From positions 1 to 29,827 of the forward strand of contig JABXGX010000338.1 in NCBI GenBank assembly GCA_016550405.1: 29,827 nt of DNA, read 5' to 3'. Each line of letters opens with the position of its first letter. Position 1 is the stretch's first letter. Origin of the DNA: an archaeon. Lineage in GTDB: Archaea; Asgardarchaeota; Hermodarchaeia; Hermodarchaeales; Hermodarchaeaceae. Positions 1-7,931 of this stretch are shown here, one piece after another. Both the position numbers and the translations under genes were made by a program. Below the pieces are notes generated by a model that saw only the letters and a list, made by a program, of their open reading frames with translations, was not told where the DNA came from and did not search any database.

Positions 1-86
1 CCTTTAATTGAAACCAGCCAAAAAGCTAAAATTAAAATAAAAATAACCAACCTTACTCTAATTCGCTTAAAGAACACTCGAAACAT
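1..86 (-). CDS. N-terminus of a membrane protein (runs off the window)
   Basis: A leftward reading frame starts at ATG 84-86 and stays open for 28 codons to the window edge. A good ribosome binding site (GGAGGG on the minus strand, about 88-93) lies just before the ATG. The visible part begins with a basic stretch rich in Arg and Lys (about residues 2-12), then a run of Leu/Ile/Phe/Val/Ala (about 13-26). This is the pattern of an N-terminal membrane anchor or uncleaved signal. The rest of the protein is outside the window, so the function is unknown. It is transcribed divergently from the surface protein at 250. Confidence 0.5.
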   Translation of the reverse strand, partial: MFRVFFKRIRVRLVIFILILAFWLVSIK

Positions 87-126
87 TCCCTCCAAATTAT
101 GGTTAGTTCCTATATTCGGACATATG

Positions 127-137
127 CTTTATATTTT
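127..137. promoter_or_regulatory. AT-rich TATA-like element in a divergent intergenic region
   Basis: The sequence TTTATATTTTT sits between the leftward gene starting at 86 and the rightward gene starting at 250. It could serve as a TATA box in either direction: about 45 bases upstream of the left start, or for a transcript with a leader of about 90 bases to the right. No other clear promoter is visible here. Confidence 0.25.
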
Positions 138-249
138 TGGTTTGGATAATCAAAAAATATTGCAGCTCAAACCTAGAGATACTTAAGGAGTACATAATCA
201 AAGAAAATTAAAGGCGCTTTTCCATTACATTACTGGATGGGTATGGTTT

Positions 250-1068
250 ATGGAATCAATCTCTAGCATTTTCAGAAAACTACTGGTTCTCGATTTGCTT
301 TTTAGTTTACTTTTTTTCGTTCTAGTACCAATCGGAGACATGAATCGCAATAACCAGCTCCAACGAATCCCCCAGCAATATAATGAAGGTTCTTTTCAAC
401 CAAGTATTGTCTCTGTCGATCGAATACCACTTGAGGTGGAGTACTTCCACGATGTGAATGTTTCGGTGATGGTGCAAAACGCTTCAAACATCGCGCAAGT
501 TACGCTTCATTTTCGTATCAATATAGGCAACTGGCAGACCCAAGCAATGATTAATACCAGTTCCAACACCTTTTGGACGATTATTCCTCAGCAGGCGTGG
601 CGAAACCACGTAGAATATTATATCAATGCCACCGACCTTGGAGGCCTCGTTACTATTGACGACAATGCCACTCGGTATTACAGCTACACCGTAGTTGATA
701 CCATTCCGCCAAACATTCAGATTTTTCGTCCCTATCCCGGTGAACACTTCATCGGAGTGGTCACCTATGATATGGACTTCTCTGATCTTGGCAGTGACGT
801 CGACTACAATGAATTGTACCTGAACGGAGAACTTTATGGTCATGGAACTGCTGACGGTTTTACTGGTTCTGGTTTACTGCCGGATGGTGCTTACACCCTT
901 TGGGTGTTGGTGAATGATTGTGCGGGGAATCGGGCTGACGCTCAAGTGCGCTTCTCGGTTGAGAATCCATTTGTCATTCCTGTCCTTGTCTTGGAAGTTA
1001 TGGCGATTGGATCCGTGATAGTTATCTGCCTTATCGTGGGAGTATTTCTATTCAGCAAAAAACAGTGA
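250..1068 (+). CDS. Surface protein with two Ig-like modules and a C-terminal membrane anchor
   Basis: This 272-residue protein has an N-terminal hydrophobic segment (residues about 9-28, signal or anchor) and a C-terminal transmembrane helix (about 241-268) ending in a short basic tail. Between them lie two beta-rich modules. Module A (about 53-150) ends in a YYSYTV motif. Module B (about 154-238) carries an ELYLNG motif and a closing GNRADAQVRFSV strand. There are several Asn-X-Ser/Thr sequons (for example N102, N126, N139), as expected for an archaeal surface protein. Both modules recur in the M6 protease at 4938-7040 in the opposite order. No catalytic residues are recognisable, so a structural, adhesive or binding role outside the cell is the inference. 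Confidence 0.75.
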   Translation: MESISSIFRKLLVLDLLFSLLFFVLVPIGDMNRNNQLQRIPQQYNEGSFQPSIVSVDRIPLEVEYFHDVNVSVMVQNASNIAQVTLHFRINIGNWQTQAMINTSSNTFWTIIPQQAWRNHVEYYINATDLGGLVTIDDNATRYYSYTVVDTIPPNIQIFRPYPGEHFIGVVTYDMDFSDLGSDVDYNELYLNGELYGHGTADGFTGSGLLPDGAYTLWVLVNDCAGNRADAQVRFSVENPFVIPVLVLEVMAIGSVIVICLIVGVFLFSKKQ

Positions 1069-1227
1069 AACATGTCAAAAAATGAAATTATGCAAGGACT
1101 CAAGGAAATATCTGAGACCAATCGGAACTTTGAGAAAAGTCATATTCTACCACTTTTTATAGCTACCCAAGCGCTCTGGTATAATTAGATGGAAATTTGC
1201 TAGTCTGGATAATTTATCAGTAAAGGG

Positions 1228-1599
1228 TCATTTTTCGCTTGAGCGATTGTAAGCATCTTTTATCCGGACAATATCGCCCCACATTTGAGTGCTCATTTCA
1301 AGGATTAGTGTGTCTTCGATGGGGTGGAACTGATGATGAGTTCCCGGGGTAATATGCACGGTGTGACTTGCTTCCAACACTTCGTCCTTATCACCGTAGA
1401 TAAGACGAATTCGACCAGAAATGATATAGAAGATTTCATCCTTTTTTGTGTGATAATGTAATGAGCTAGATTTGCCTTTAACGAAAAAGAGTTCTTTGAG
1501 ATTTAGTCCACGAAACGTACCGACCGGGCGTTCATATCCCCACGGTTTCTCTTTTTTCTCACCGAAGGGAACCACATCTTGATTCCCCATACTTTGCAT
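1228..1599 (-). CDS. Cupin-domain protein, mannose-6-phosphate isomerase-like
   Basis: A single small cupin of about 123 residues. The first cupin motif is visible as H48-x-H50-x4-E55, and the second as the PGTHHQFHP stretch near residues 85-93. These supply the usual metal ligands of a double-stranded beta-helix protein. The WGYE motif near the start and the DIVRIKDAYNR ending match the cupin half of bifunctional mannose-1-phosphate guanylyltransferase/mannose-6-phosphate isomerase and its stand-alone relatives. A sugar-phosphate isomerase or sugar-binding role is likely but not proven. A TTG at 1608 lies upstream in frame. I prefer ATG 1599, although its GGAG is only three bases away; ATG 1590 is also possible. 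It follows the gene at 2064 on the same strand with a gap of about 30 bases, so the two may be co-transcribed. Confidence 0.8.
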   Translation of the reverse strand: MQSMGNQDVVPFGEKKEKPWGYERPVGTFRGLNLKELFFVKGKSSSLHYHTKKDEIFYIISGRIRLIYGDKDEVLEASHTVHITPGTHHQFHPIEDTLILEMSTQMWGDIVRIKDAYNRSSEK

Positions 1600-1629
1600 T
1601 CGCTCCAAAATAATCTCTAGATGTAGACT

Positions 1630-2064
1630 TCACATTCCCTCATCAATAATCCGATCAATGATTTTCTGCAACTTTTCGTTATCTTTTATCAGTTCAGGTC
1701 TCCAGGATCGACCTTCGTGGATTCGCTCAGGTTCGCCAAGAATTTCTGCCATAACGGCTTCCAAGGATCTAGCTGCACGGGCATCTAATCGCGCACATTG
1801 GCCAAAGTAATCGCAATTTTTCACTGTACAGACACTCCCGACATCTAACCGGTAAACGCCAGGCTGAAGCAGAATCGCTTTGACCTGCAAGGGACAGGTG
1901 GGCGTTTCGTCGGAGAAGATCCAGATACCGTTTTCTCCTTCTATGACTTTCATCTTCGTCCCGATAATACGACGGGAACCTTGTTCAATCTCGTCAAGGG
2001 TTGCTACAACAACCAAATCGCCGAATTCGCCTTTTGCTGGTTTCTTCGTCATCAAGTGTCGCAT
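1630..2064 (-). CDS. Conserved-looking protein with four cysteines, function unknown
   Basis: A 144-residue soluble protein I do not recognise. Residues about 15-75 look like a small beta-rich domain. Four cysteines stand out: C57 in a TPTCPL stretch, then C79, C84 and C90 in a tight group, which could bind zinc or an iron-sulfur cluster. The C-terminal third (about 93-144) is predicted to be helical and charged. Start choice is uncertain: ATG 2064 has only a weak GTGG upstream, and ATG 2052 is in frame. Upstream on the minus strand are a TATA-like box and a perfect 15-base palindrome, which suggests the gene is controlled by a DNA-binding repressor. Confidence 0.65.
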   Translation of the reverse strand: MRHLMTKKPAKGEFGDLVVVATLDEIEQGSRRIIGTKMKVIEGENGIWIFSDETPTCPLQVKAILLQPGVYRLDVGSVCTVKNCDYFGQCARLDARAARSLEAVMAEILGEPERIHEGRSWRPELIKDNEKLQKIIDRIIDEGM

Positions 2065-2079
2065 CCACGATACTTGGTC

Positions 2080-2094
2080 ACTAGCTGAGCTAGT
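2080..2094. promoter_or_regulatory. Perfect 15-base palindrome, operator candidate
   Basis: ACTAGCTGAGCTAGT has two 7-base arms around a single central base. It lies 16 to 30 bases before the start codon at 2064 and about 23 bases downstream of the TATA box at 2118-2126. That is where transcription of the cysteine-rich gene should begin, a classical repressor position. A 5'-end hairpin in the mRNA is the alternative. Confidence 0.5.
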
Positions 2095-2117
2095 ATTATT
2101 TTCCTAAGGTGCTTCGC

Positions 2118-2126
2118 CTTATATGC
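2118..2126 (-). promoter_or_regulatory. TATA-like box for the gene at 2064
   Basis: On the minus strand the sequence reads GGCATATAAGGC, a TATA-like core about 55 to 60 bases upstream of ATG 2064. Spacing to the palindrome at 2080-2094 fits an archaeal promoter with its start site inside or next to that palindrome. Confidence 0.35.
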
Positions 2127-2156
2127 CTTTACTTCACTTTAGGTCTCGTTTGTAGC

Positions 2157-2387
2157 CTAATTTCCAAGGTATAAGATAAGACAAAGCAAGAATATCATAC
2201 CAGCAAACAGGACTAGCACGACGGCAAGCTCAATCGTGAACAATGCTCCTAAGGGATTTCCAATAATAAGGGGCGGGTAAATGAATAGCATAATGAGTAC
2301 GATAAGAAATACAATCCCGATTAATAATCCACGATGCCGCCGATTGAACAGCATGATTCGTTTCACCAAACGAGTGTTCAGTGTCAC
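2157..2387 (-). CDS. Small two-helix membrane protein, function unknown
   Basis: A 76-residue protein with a basic N-terminus (about residues 5-18, rich in Arg and Lys) and two hydrophobic helices (about 20-38 and 50-73) separated by a short loop with PP and GNPLG. The topology suggests both ends are in the cytoplasm. The start is a GTG at 2387 with a weak AGGT upstream. The frame upstream in a different phase (from ATG 2427) is also open, so a longer product with a frameshift near 2380 cannot be excluded. It is transcribed divergently from the transporter at 2446. No family recognised. Confidence 0.5.
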   Translation of the reverse strand: MTLNTRLVKRIMLFNRRHRGLLIGIVFLIVLIMLFIYPPLIIGNPLGALFTIELAVVLVLFAGMIFLLCLILYLGN

Positions 2388-2445
2388 AGTCTTTGACCTG
2401 TTCCTTTAAGCCTTTCGTCATCGACAAAATTTCGAAGAACGAAGG

Positions 2446-3567
2446 ATGAATAAAAACCTCAAATTAGCAAACCTTTTGAGAAGCTCTTTTCCAGAGGTCT
2501 CACCTAGACATTTGGGTGCAACAGCAGTGGCTCTCTCAATTATTTCAATTGCTGCGATTCTAACTCTTGTGAGTGGCATCCTATCTGGTATTGGACATTC
2601 TATTCAACGATATGGACTTGATACGCTTCCAGAGTTAACTCCTCGTGCTTTTTATCATCGGCACCTCTACCTTATTTTCGCAATTTTTACAACTCCTATC
2701 TGGTTACTCGGGGCTATTCTCGCAGTATCTGGTGCACTAATGCGCTGGCAAGCTTTCTCCCTAGGGGATGTCAGCTTCCTCAAACCTTTAACCAACATCA
2801 ACATTCTTATTGTCATCGTCGTGGGCGTTCTTTTTCTAGGAGAAGTGATACGCCGATTTGAGTGGGTAGGACTCTTTGCACTCCTCTTAGGGGTCTTTAC
2901 CCTGAGTCTTTTTGCTCAAGAGCGTATAATAAATACCTACAATGTGTTCTGGTATACATTATCCACAATAGTCTGCGTCATTCTTGTTGTACTCTTCGTT
3001 TTGATTGGGTCGCATGAAACCCGCACACCGCGTGAAAAAGAATTATTTTTTGCTCTGGGATCAGGAATTCTCTATGGAATGGCTACAATCTACTTGAAAG
3101 CGATGACAATTGAAGTCATCCAAGTCTTAGGCTATTTTAGTGTCTTAGATATACTTTCCCTCTTTATCTTAGTTTCTCGTCCCGCATTCTGGCTTTACCT
3201 TATCAGCTCCATCGTCGCCTATTTTCTCCTCCAATGTGCGTATTCTAAACGTCGGGTTTCAGTTGCCTTTCCTGTCAACAACTCTCTCTCGACCATTGTA
3301 CCAATCATCATTGCCTCGCTCGTATTTGGTGACTCGCTCTTCATTCTCATTAACGGGATGATCCATTTCCCACTCTCGTATCTCCCTGTCTTGGGAATCC
3401 TTGCTGTTCTTACTGGCTTACTCCTTCTTCGCCGCTTCCAAGGGAGTTCGTCCTCAACATCACTCGAAAAAATCCCAGTAGACGGTTCACGACTAGGGGA
3501 AACTATTAAAGGGCTCTCCTCTCGTGCTCAATACCTGCTTGGTTTCCCAACTTCACACAACGGGTGA
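2446..3567 (+). CDS. DMT-superfamily (EamA-like) transporter
   Basis: A 373-residue polytopic membrane protein with about nine or ten hydrophobic helices arranged as two halves, as in the drug/metabolite transporter superfamily. The first half carries the typical GDVSFLKPLTNIN...GVLFLGE pattern (about residues 107-133), and the second half the matching VAFPVNNSLSTIVP stretch followed by a hydrophobic helix. The N-terminal region (about 1-100) has an unusually long loop between the first two helices. The substrate cannot be told from sequence; NIPA-like Mg2+ transporters belong to the same fold. The ATG at 2446 follows a GAAGG with almost no spacing, so translation may be leaderless. The next gene follows after only seven bases, so the two are probably one transcription unit. 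Confidence 0.8.
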   Translation: MNKNLKLANLLRSSFPEVSPRHLGATAVALSIISIAAILTLVSGILSGIGHSIQRYGLDTLPELTPRAFYHRHLYLIFAIFTTPIWLLGAILAVSGALMRWQAFSLGDVSFLKPLTNINILIVIVVGVLFLGEVIRRFEWVGLFALLLGVFTLSLFAQERIINTYNVFWYTLSTIVCVILVVLFVLIGSHETRTPREKELFFALGSGILYGMATIYLKAMTIEVIQVLGYFSVLDILSLFILVSRPAFWLYLISSIVAYFLLQCAYSKRRVSVAFPVNNSLSTIVPIIIASLVFGDSLFILINGMIHFPLSYLPVLGILAVLTGLLLLRRFQGSSSSTSLEKIPVDGSRLGETIKGLSSRAQYLLGFPTSHNG

Positions 3568-3574
3568 AATCATC

Positions 3575-4894
3575 ATGGACCGGTTTCTCTCCCAACTCGA
3601 TGAAGCCTACGAATCAGGATACGAATTCGTGAAAAGCGGACCTATTCTGTTTAAACGGGCTGATATCAATTCAGTTATGCCTAATGCGGGAACAATCGTT
3701 AATGATCGTCGTATTCGTGAGTCATTAGACACAAGTATCGAGCTTAGACAACTTGGTGCCTTTGCTATTGCAGAAGCTGCTCATCAGTCCCGTGTAGGCA
3801 AATCTGATTTCTATCCCACACTGGAACATAGCAAGGTGATGAATCGCCTTCTTAAAGATAAATATCCGGATACGTATGACGATTGGGAGTTTATTTTTGA
3901 TGAATCATGTTGGGGGCTCTCACAACTTGATTTGCTCATTAAAGGACGAAATGTCTTGAGTAATAATATTCGGTTCGCTCCTTGGGAACTTCAAGTCCCT
4001 TCAAAGCTTCATGAGATTCCACCAATTCAATTGATTGAAAAACTAAAGAAAGCAGGACATAAAATCGGTTATGTTCAAGATGCCTTTGCTTCAGCTCATA
4101 GAGGTGGAAAAGGGAAAGACACCTCTATGCTTGCCCTCCCTGCCTTTCTGAAAGAAAACCAAATCCCCGTTTTTCCCTCAAAACACTTTGTTAATGAGAT
4201 GCGAAAATATGCCAACATTCATGAGTTAATCATCAAGGGAAAACGCGTTGTCATTGCATTATTTGGTGGAAAAATCAAAGACTATATCGATGTCTTATCC
4301 CTCTATCAACGACGAGATAATACAGAATTTCTTGCCGGTTCTCTCCTCAGCCTCATCTTTCTAAAAAGCCAAAATCCAAGGCTTTCGTTTGGAGTCAACG
4401 AAGATTTATTTTTCAAAGACATCGGTCAAGATGAACTTAAGCACTTCAAGGCGCATTACATTCCAGAACGTGTTCATTTAGCCCAAGACCTTCTCCTCTC
4501 AAGAAATAATCAAACCGTAACCCAGTCTATCAACTCAAACACTAATGTTCATGATGATGTCCAAGGTATTGGTCCATTAACGGCTCGGACCTTTGGAGAA
4601 ATCGTCAAAGGCGCACAACTCTTAATCGTTAATGGGTGTCCTTGCAACATCAATCGGTTTGACGAATTTGGTACACCATTCACTGATTTTCTCCGACAAA
4701 TTCGAAAACAAAACGCTAACCTAACTATTTATGAATGTGGTGGGGATGCGATTACTGCTATCAAGTTCACCGAGGTTCGAACAGATGTCAGTTCAACCGC
4801 CGGAAAACTGGGTCTTCTTGCACCCATGATCGAAACTACTGAAGACTTGGAACGCTTTGCTCCTTCAGTAATCCCATTAATCTCAATCGATTGA
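3575..4894 (+). CDS. Diverged archaeal-type phosphoglycerate kinase homologue
   Basis: A 439-residue protein that lines up with archaeal PGK along its whole length. Substrate-side motifs are kept: RADIN (R28, D30, N32 for RVDIN), the DRRIR arginines (R45/R46), AHQSR (H70, R73) followed by an archaeal-style EHSKV, NIRF (R133), and DAFASAHRG (R176). On the nucleotide side K233 of the GGAK-like loop is kept, but other signatures have changed. The NGP motif is NGCPC (353-357), the GGGH/GGGD motif is CGGD (388-391), and the glycine-rich SSGGG loop near 406 is replaced by SSTAG. PGK makes ATP and 3-phosphoglycerate from 1,3-bisphosphoglycerate in glycolysis. Here activity or nucleotide choice may be altered. 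The start is ATG 3575, preceded by GGGTGA; an upstream in-frame ATG at 3524 lies inside the transporter gene. Confidence 0.75.
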   Translation: MDRFLSQLDEAYESGYEFVKSGPILFKRADINSVMPNAGTIVNDRRIRESLDTSIELRQLGAFAIAEAAHQSRVGKSDFYPTLEHSKVMNRLLKDKYPDTYDDWEFIFDESCWGLSQLDLLIKGRNVLSNNIRFAPWELQVPSKLHEIPPIQLIEKLKKAGHKIGYVQDAFASAHRGGKGKDTSMLALPAFLKENQIPVFPSKHFVNEMRKYANIHELIIKGKRVVIALFGGKIKDYIDVLSLYQRRDNTEFLAGSLLSLIFLKSQNPRLSFGVNEDLFFKDIGQDELKHFKAHYIPERVHLAQDLLLSRNNQTVTQSINSNTNVHDDVQGIGPLTARTFGEIVKGAQLLIVNGCPCNINRFDEFGTPFTDFLRQIRKQNANLTIYECGGDAITAIKFTEVRTDVSSTAGKLGLLAPMIETTEDLERFAPSVIPLISID

Positions 4895-4937
4895 TAATCT
4901 ATCAATTGAAGTGTACTTCAAAGGTATGATTTCTCTA

Positions 4938-7040
4938 CTAGGTAATAGAGCGACCACAATGACCACAGAAAGTAGCATTAGGTGTTAATGGAGCTCCACA
5001 ATGCCAACAAAAGCCCGTACGAACAGGTTCTGCTGGTGGAGCGCTATCTTTAGTCGATAGAGGATAAGTTGGGTTCATCGGTGTTTCTTGCTGTACTTCA
5101 GGAGGAGGCGCCCACATTGTTTCTTGGGTTCCACCTTTTCGCCGCTGAATTAGCCAACAGACAAAAAACACAATGATGAGTATCACTGCAGCGGCAATGA
5201 TGAACCAGATAATCAGTCCAAATCCCGTAACAGCAAAAGAATAGTAAGCTCCACCGTTATCATCTGACACAGTTCGCCCGCCAGCATCAGTCACTGAAAC
5301 AAAATATGTCACGGTTACACCAGGGAGAAAAGTTCCCATTGCACCTTGCCATTCGGTTCCATTGACAAAGACCATGTCAATATGGTACCACCGCGTATCT
5401 CCTTGGCGCTGAAAGAAAATAGTTGCATTAACAATCCACGTATCATCCGTAGCATCTAATCGGACAATCACTAAGTCGCCAAAACCAGGAATCTCAGGAC
5501 TATGACTCACTCCACTAACGATTGGATCTTCTAAATCTACAACAAAATTCGAATGGATGGATAACCGGCGTCCAGAACCAGATAGTACCATAATAAGGGT
5601 TGCATTATGTGCACCTGATGTGAGCCCTGTGATATCTTGACTCGTTCCTAGCCCTGAGTATTCTAACACACCATCAATGTATAATTCATAATGGTCAATC
5701 CCAGGACCTGCAGCGCTACCAGTCCACTCTACGGTCATGTTCGGTGAAAGAATCGCACTACCATCTATGGGGTTTATGAATTCCATAAAGGCTCGGAGAA
5801 CAGAAATATTGTATGATTGTCCAACAATATTCTCAATGACCATGGAAAACTGCCCTGTCGAAGAGACATAAGACTTGACCTCACCTAATCCAATATCGAA
5901 AGCCCCATCATCAACCTGTAAAGTGCCGGGATGCGAATCAATTACCTTGACAATGCCTTCTCCCGTGTCCAGAGCTTCATCAATATAGGTAAGGACAACC
6001 CCTTCACCACCAGCACCTGACCAGGGCAGCGAAGCGTCATAACCGATCTTTCGGCGAACCTCGATAAGAAAATATCGCTCTGAAGTGACATTGATTCGAA
6101 CCAAATGTGTTCCCGAGGTACTCTGTTCAAGTGGATCGATTACTCCCGTGTAATCCGCGAGTACTTCAACAGTTGTGCTTGCATTGACCCATCCCAACTG
6201 GGATTTACACCATCCCATCATATGAGAAGGCTGATCACCTAAACCCATCGGTCCATTCCAGGACCCACTGGCCATCAATCCCCAATGACCAACATAGATA
6301 TTCCCTGAGTACGAAGTATCATAGAGGTCTGGTAATCCCAGATCATGACCGAATTCGTGGGCGAGTACGCCTACAAAGGAGGGGTCACCAACCGTGCTCT
6401 CTTCAGGGCTTACTGATGCACGGCGAATATGGACGCCATCATCAGTAAGGATGTCAAAATTCCACCATTCACTAGACCAATAATCCTTCCAGTCATGACT
6501 CAATTCTTGTCCCTGCCCTGCATGAATGATAGTCACACCATCATAGTTACTAAAGTCAACAGATGGGTCAGCCAAAGCAATTGATTCAGACACTAAATCG
6601 AAATTCGGGTCGCTGGGGAAAGAAGTGCCGTCTACATAATATTCTCGATTATTTGAGAGGCTTAACCAGCTTGTCGCATCACCATTAACTTGAAGGTTTC
6701 CAAACGAAACCTCATCCATATAATCGTTCAAACCTGTAATTGCATTAGAACGGACCTGCGAAGAAGTGAACGTATGGGATTTGTCAGGGAATTCAACTAA
6801 AATGACAATTAGGCTCCGGGTTCCCGTCACCTGTTTTGTAGAATAAGAAACATCAGGTGGGGCCGGGCCATCAAGACCGATACGTGAAGCCATTGGCTGA
6901 GCAGATGCTAAGGGTTGCACCTGCGAAGTAATGTGTGAAGTGGTTCCCCAGACAAGGGGTGCTGCGCTTAATAATCCTAAAACGAGTATCAGCAGGAAGG
7001 CTGAAATGCGCGTTGGTATCTGGGTTCTATCATACTTCAT
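4938..7040 (-). CDS. Membrane-anchored M6-family zinc metalloprotease with cytoplasmic zinc ribbon
   Basis: A 700-residue secreted protease. The N-terminus has a signal peptide (about residues 12-32). The catalytic domain contains HEFGHDLGLPD (H228, E229, H232, D238), the HExxHxxGxxD zinc signature of the M6 (immune inhibitor A-like) family, and a Met-turn-like GLMASG near residue 256. Two Ig-like modules follow (about 415-505 and 510-605), homologous to those of the surface protein at 250-1068. A transmembrane helix (about 607-635) and a basic stop-transfer follow. The last 25 residues form a zinc ribbon with two CxxC pairs that must lie inside the cell. It probably degrades extracellular protein for peptide uptake. 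Start ATG 7040 has GAGAGG about nine bases upstream. Confidence 0.92.
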   Translation of the reverse strand: MKYDRTQIPTRISAFLLILVLGLLSAAPLVWGTTSHITSQVQPLASAQPMASRIGLDGPAPPDVSYSTKQVTGTRSLIVILVEFPDKSHTFTSSQVRSNAITGLNDYMDEVSFGNLQVNGDATSWLSLSNNREYYVDGTSFPSDPNFDLVSESIALADPSVDFSNYDGVTIIHAGQGQELSHDWKDYWSSEWWNFDILTDDGVHIRRASVSPEESTVGDPSFVGVLAHEFGHDLGLPDLYDTSYSGNIYVGHWGLMASGSWNGPMGLGDQPSHMMGWCKSQLGWVNASTTVEVLADYTGVIDPLEQSTSGTHLVRINVTSERYFLIEVRRKIGYDASLPWSGAGGEGVVLTYIDEALDTGEGIVKVIDSHPGTLQVDDGAFDIGLGEVKSYVSSTGQFSMVIENIVGQSYNISVLRAFMEFINPIDGSAILSPNMTVEWTGSAAGPGIDHYELYIDGVLEYSGLGTSQDITGLTSGAHNATLIMVLSGSGRRLSIHSNFVVDLEDPIVSGVSHSPEIPGFGDLVIVRLDATDDTWIVNATIFFQRQGDTRWYHIDMVFVNGTEWQGAMGTFLPGVTVTYFVSVTDAGGRTVSDDNGGAYYSFAVTGFGLIIWFIIAAAVILIIVFFVCWLIQRRKGGTQETMWAPPPEVQQETPMNPTYPLSTKDSAPPAEPVRTGFCWHCGAPLTPNATFCGHCGRSIT

Positions 7041-7100
7041 CTAGAGTAACCTCTCAAACCTTCTTATCCATGTTCTGTAATTGAAAGTGTGCAATTTGCA

Positions 7101-7115
7101 GGTGAATAGTTCACC
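7101..7115. promoter_or_regulatory. Perfect inverted repeat near the protease transcription start
   Basis: GGTGAATAGTTCACC has 6-base arms around three central bases. It begins 15 bases downstream of the minus-strand TATA box at 7131-7138, where the protease mRNA should start. It may be an operator or a 5'-terminal hairpin. Confidence 0.45.
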
Positions 7116-7130
7116 AATAATCTATGAAAC

Positions 7131-7138
7131 CTCTTAAA
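7131..7138 (-). promoter_or_regulatory. TATA box for the M6 protease
   Basis: The minus strand reads CTTTTAAG here, a good archaeal TATA core, about 95 bases upstream of ATG 7040. The predicted start near 7108 gives a leader of about 65 bases. Confidence 0.4.
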
Positions 7139-7265
7139 AGCCCAGTCATAAACTTTCGGTTCTCTCTATTCCTAGATTTGGTTTTCTGGTTCCTCCGCAA
7201 AGAAAATCCCCTTAGGTGGTGGACTCAAACGAATGTTGGAAATCAATTTGCATAAAACTGGAAGC

Positions 7266-7829
7266 CTAAGGAGAATCTTTTTTCTTTGTGTGCGATTCGT
7301 AAATCATTTTTGCCAAGGTATTGAACGCTATGGACACATGATGCCCTGTTTTCGCTGAGGTCTCATGGTACTGAAACAGTCCAAGCTCTTTCGAAATACT
7401 TTCTGCTTGTGCACGTGTTATTTTTCGTTCGTTGTCCAAGTCCGCTTTGTTCCCAAGTAAAATGAGTAGGGGCTTTGGACCAACTGCTTCACGAAAGGCT
7501 TCAACCCATCGAGGAATTGTTTCTAAGGTTTGTGGACGGGTTAAATCGAAAACCAGAACGCCCCCAGACGCTCCTTGACAATAACGTGTACGGAGATCTC
7601 GGAAGATGTCTTGTCCCGCTAGATCCCAAATCAAGAGCTTAAACAAATGGGGATCGATCTTCGCATCATATGTGCTGATATCAATTCCAAGTGTACGATG
7701 ATAATCGCGTTCAAACTTCCCAGTTACATATTTGTTAACCAGGCTCGTTTTTCCAACTGCAGCTTCTCCAAGTGTAACTAGCTTATATACGGCATTGAAG
7801 CGTTTTTCTTCATCAGGAACAGGGCTCAC
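7266..7829 (-). CDS. Ras/Rab-like small GTPase
   Basis: A 187-residue single-domain GTPase with all G boxes: G1 GEAAVGKT (21-28), G2 threonine T46 in the switch I region, G3 DLAGQD (69-74), G4 NKAD (127-130) and G5 TSAK (157-160). WDLAGQ with a Rab/Arf-like glutamine and the overall length match the Ras superfamily GTPases that are expanded in Asgard archaea. The C-terminus is basic (KKKDSP) and has no cysteine, so prenylation is not possible; a loose membrane contact through the lysines could occur. The start is GTG 7829 with GGAGG about seven bases upstream. Its likely role is signalling or cytoskeletal/membrane organisation; no GAP or GEF gene is adjacent. Confidence 0.93.
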   Translation of the reverse strand: MSPVPDEEKRFNAVYKLVTLGEAAVGKTSLVNKYVTGKFERDYHRTLGIDISTYDAKIDPHLFKLLIWDLAGQDIFRDLRTRYCQGASGGVLVFDLTRPQTLETIPRWVEAFREAVGPKPLLILLGNKADLDNERKITRAQAESISKELGLFQYHETSAKTGHHVSIAFNTLAKMIYESHTKKKDSP

Positions 7830-7852
7830 TTCTCAACCTCCATAGCACCAGA

Positions 7853-7887
7853 AAGGAAACCCGACCTAACTAAAACAAAGTTTCCTT
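7853..7887. repeat. Inverted repeat upstream of the small GTPase
   Basis: AAGGAAAC (7853-7860) and its exact complement GTTTCCTT (7880-7887) are separated by 19 bases, just upstream of the GTG start at 7829. It could be an operator for a dimeric regulator or a leader stem. Confidence 0.35.
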
Positions 7888-7931
7888 GTAAGAGTTTTCG
7901 AATTGCCACCACAAAAAACTTCCGAAACACC

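Noticed and set aside
1072..1188. A 38-codon frame after the surface protein
   Set aside because: No ribosome binding site, no recognisable features, and short enough to arise by chance.
2230..2427. A 65-codon minus-strand frame starting at 2427
   Set aside because: Polar and out of phase with the two-helix membrane frame; it may only supply a few N-terminal residues if a frameshift exists.
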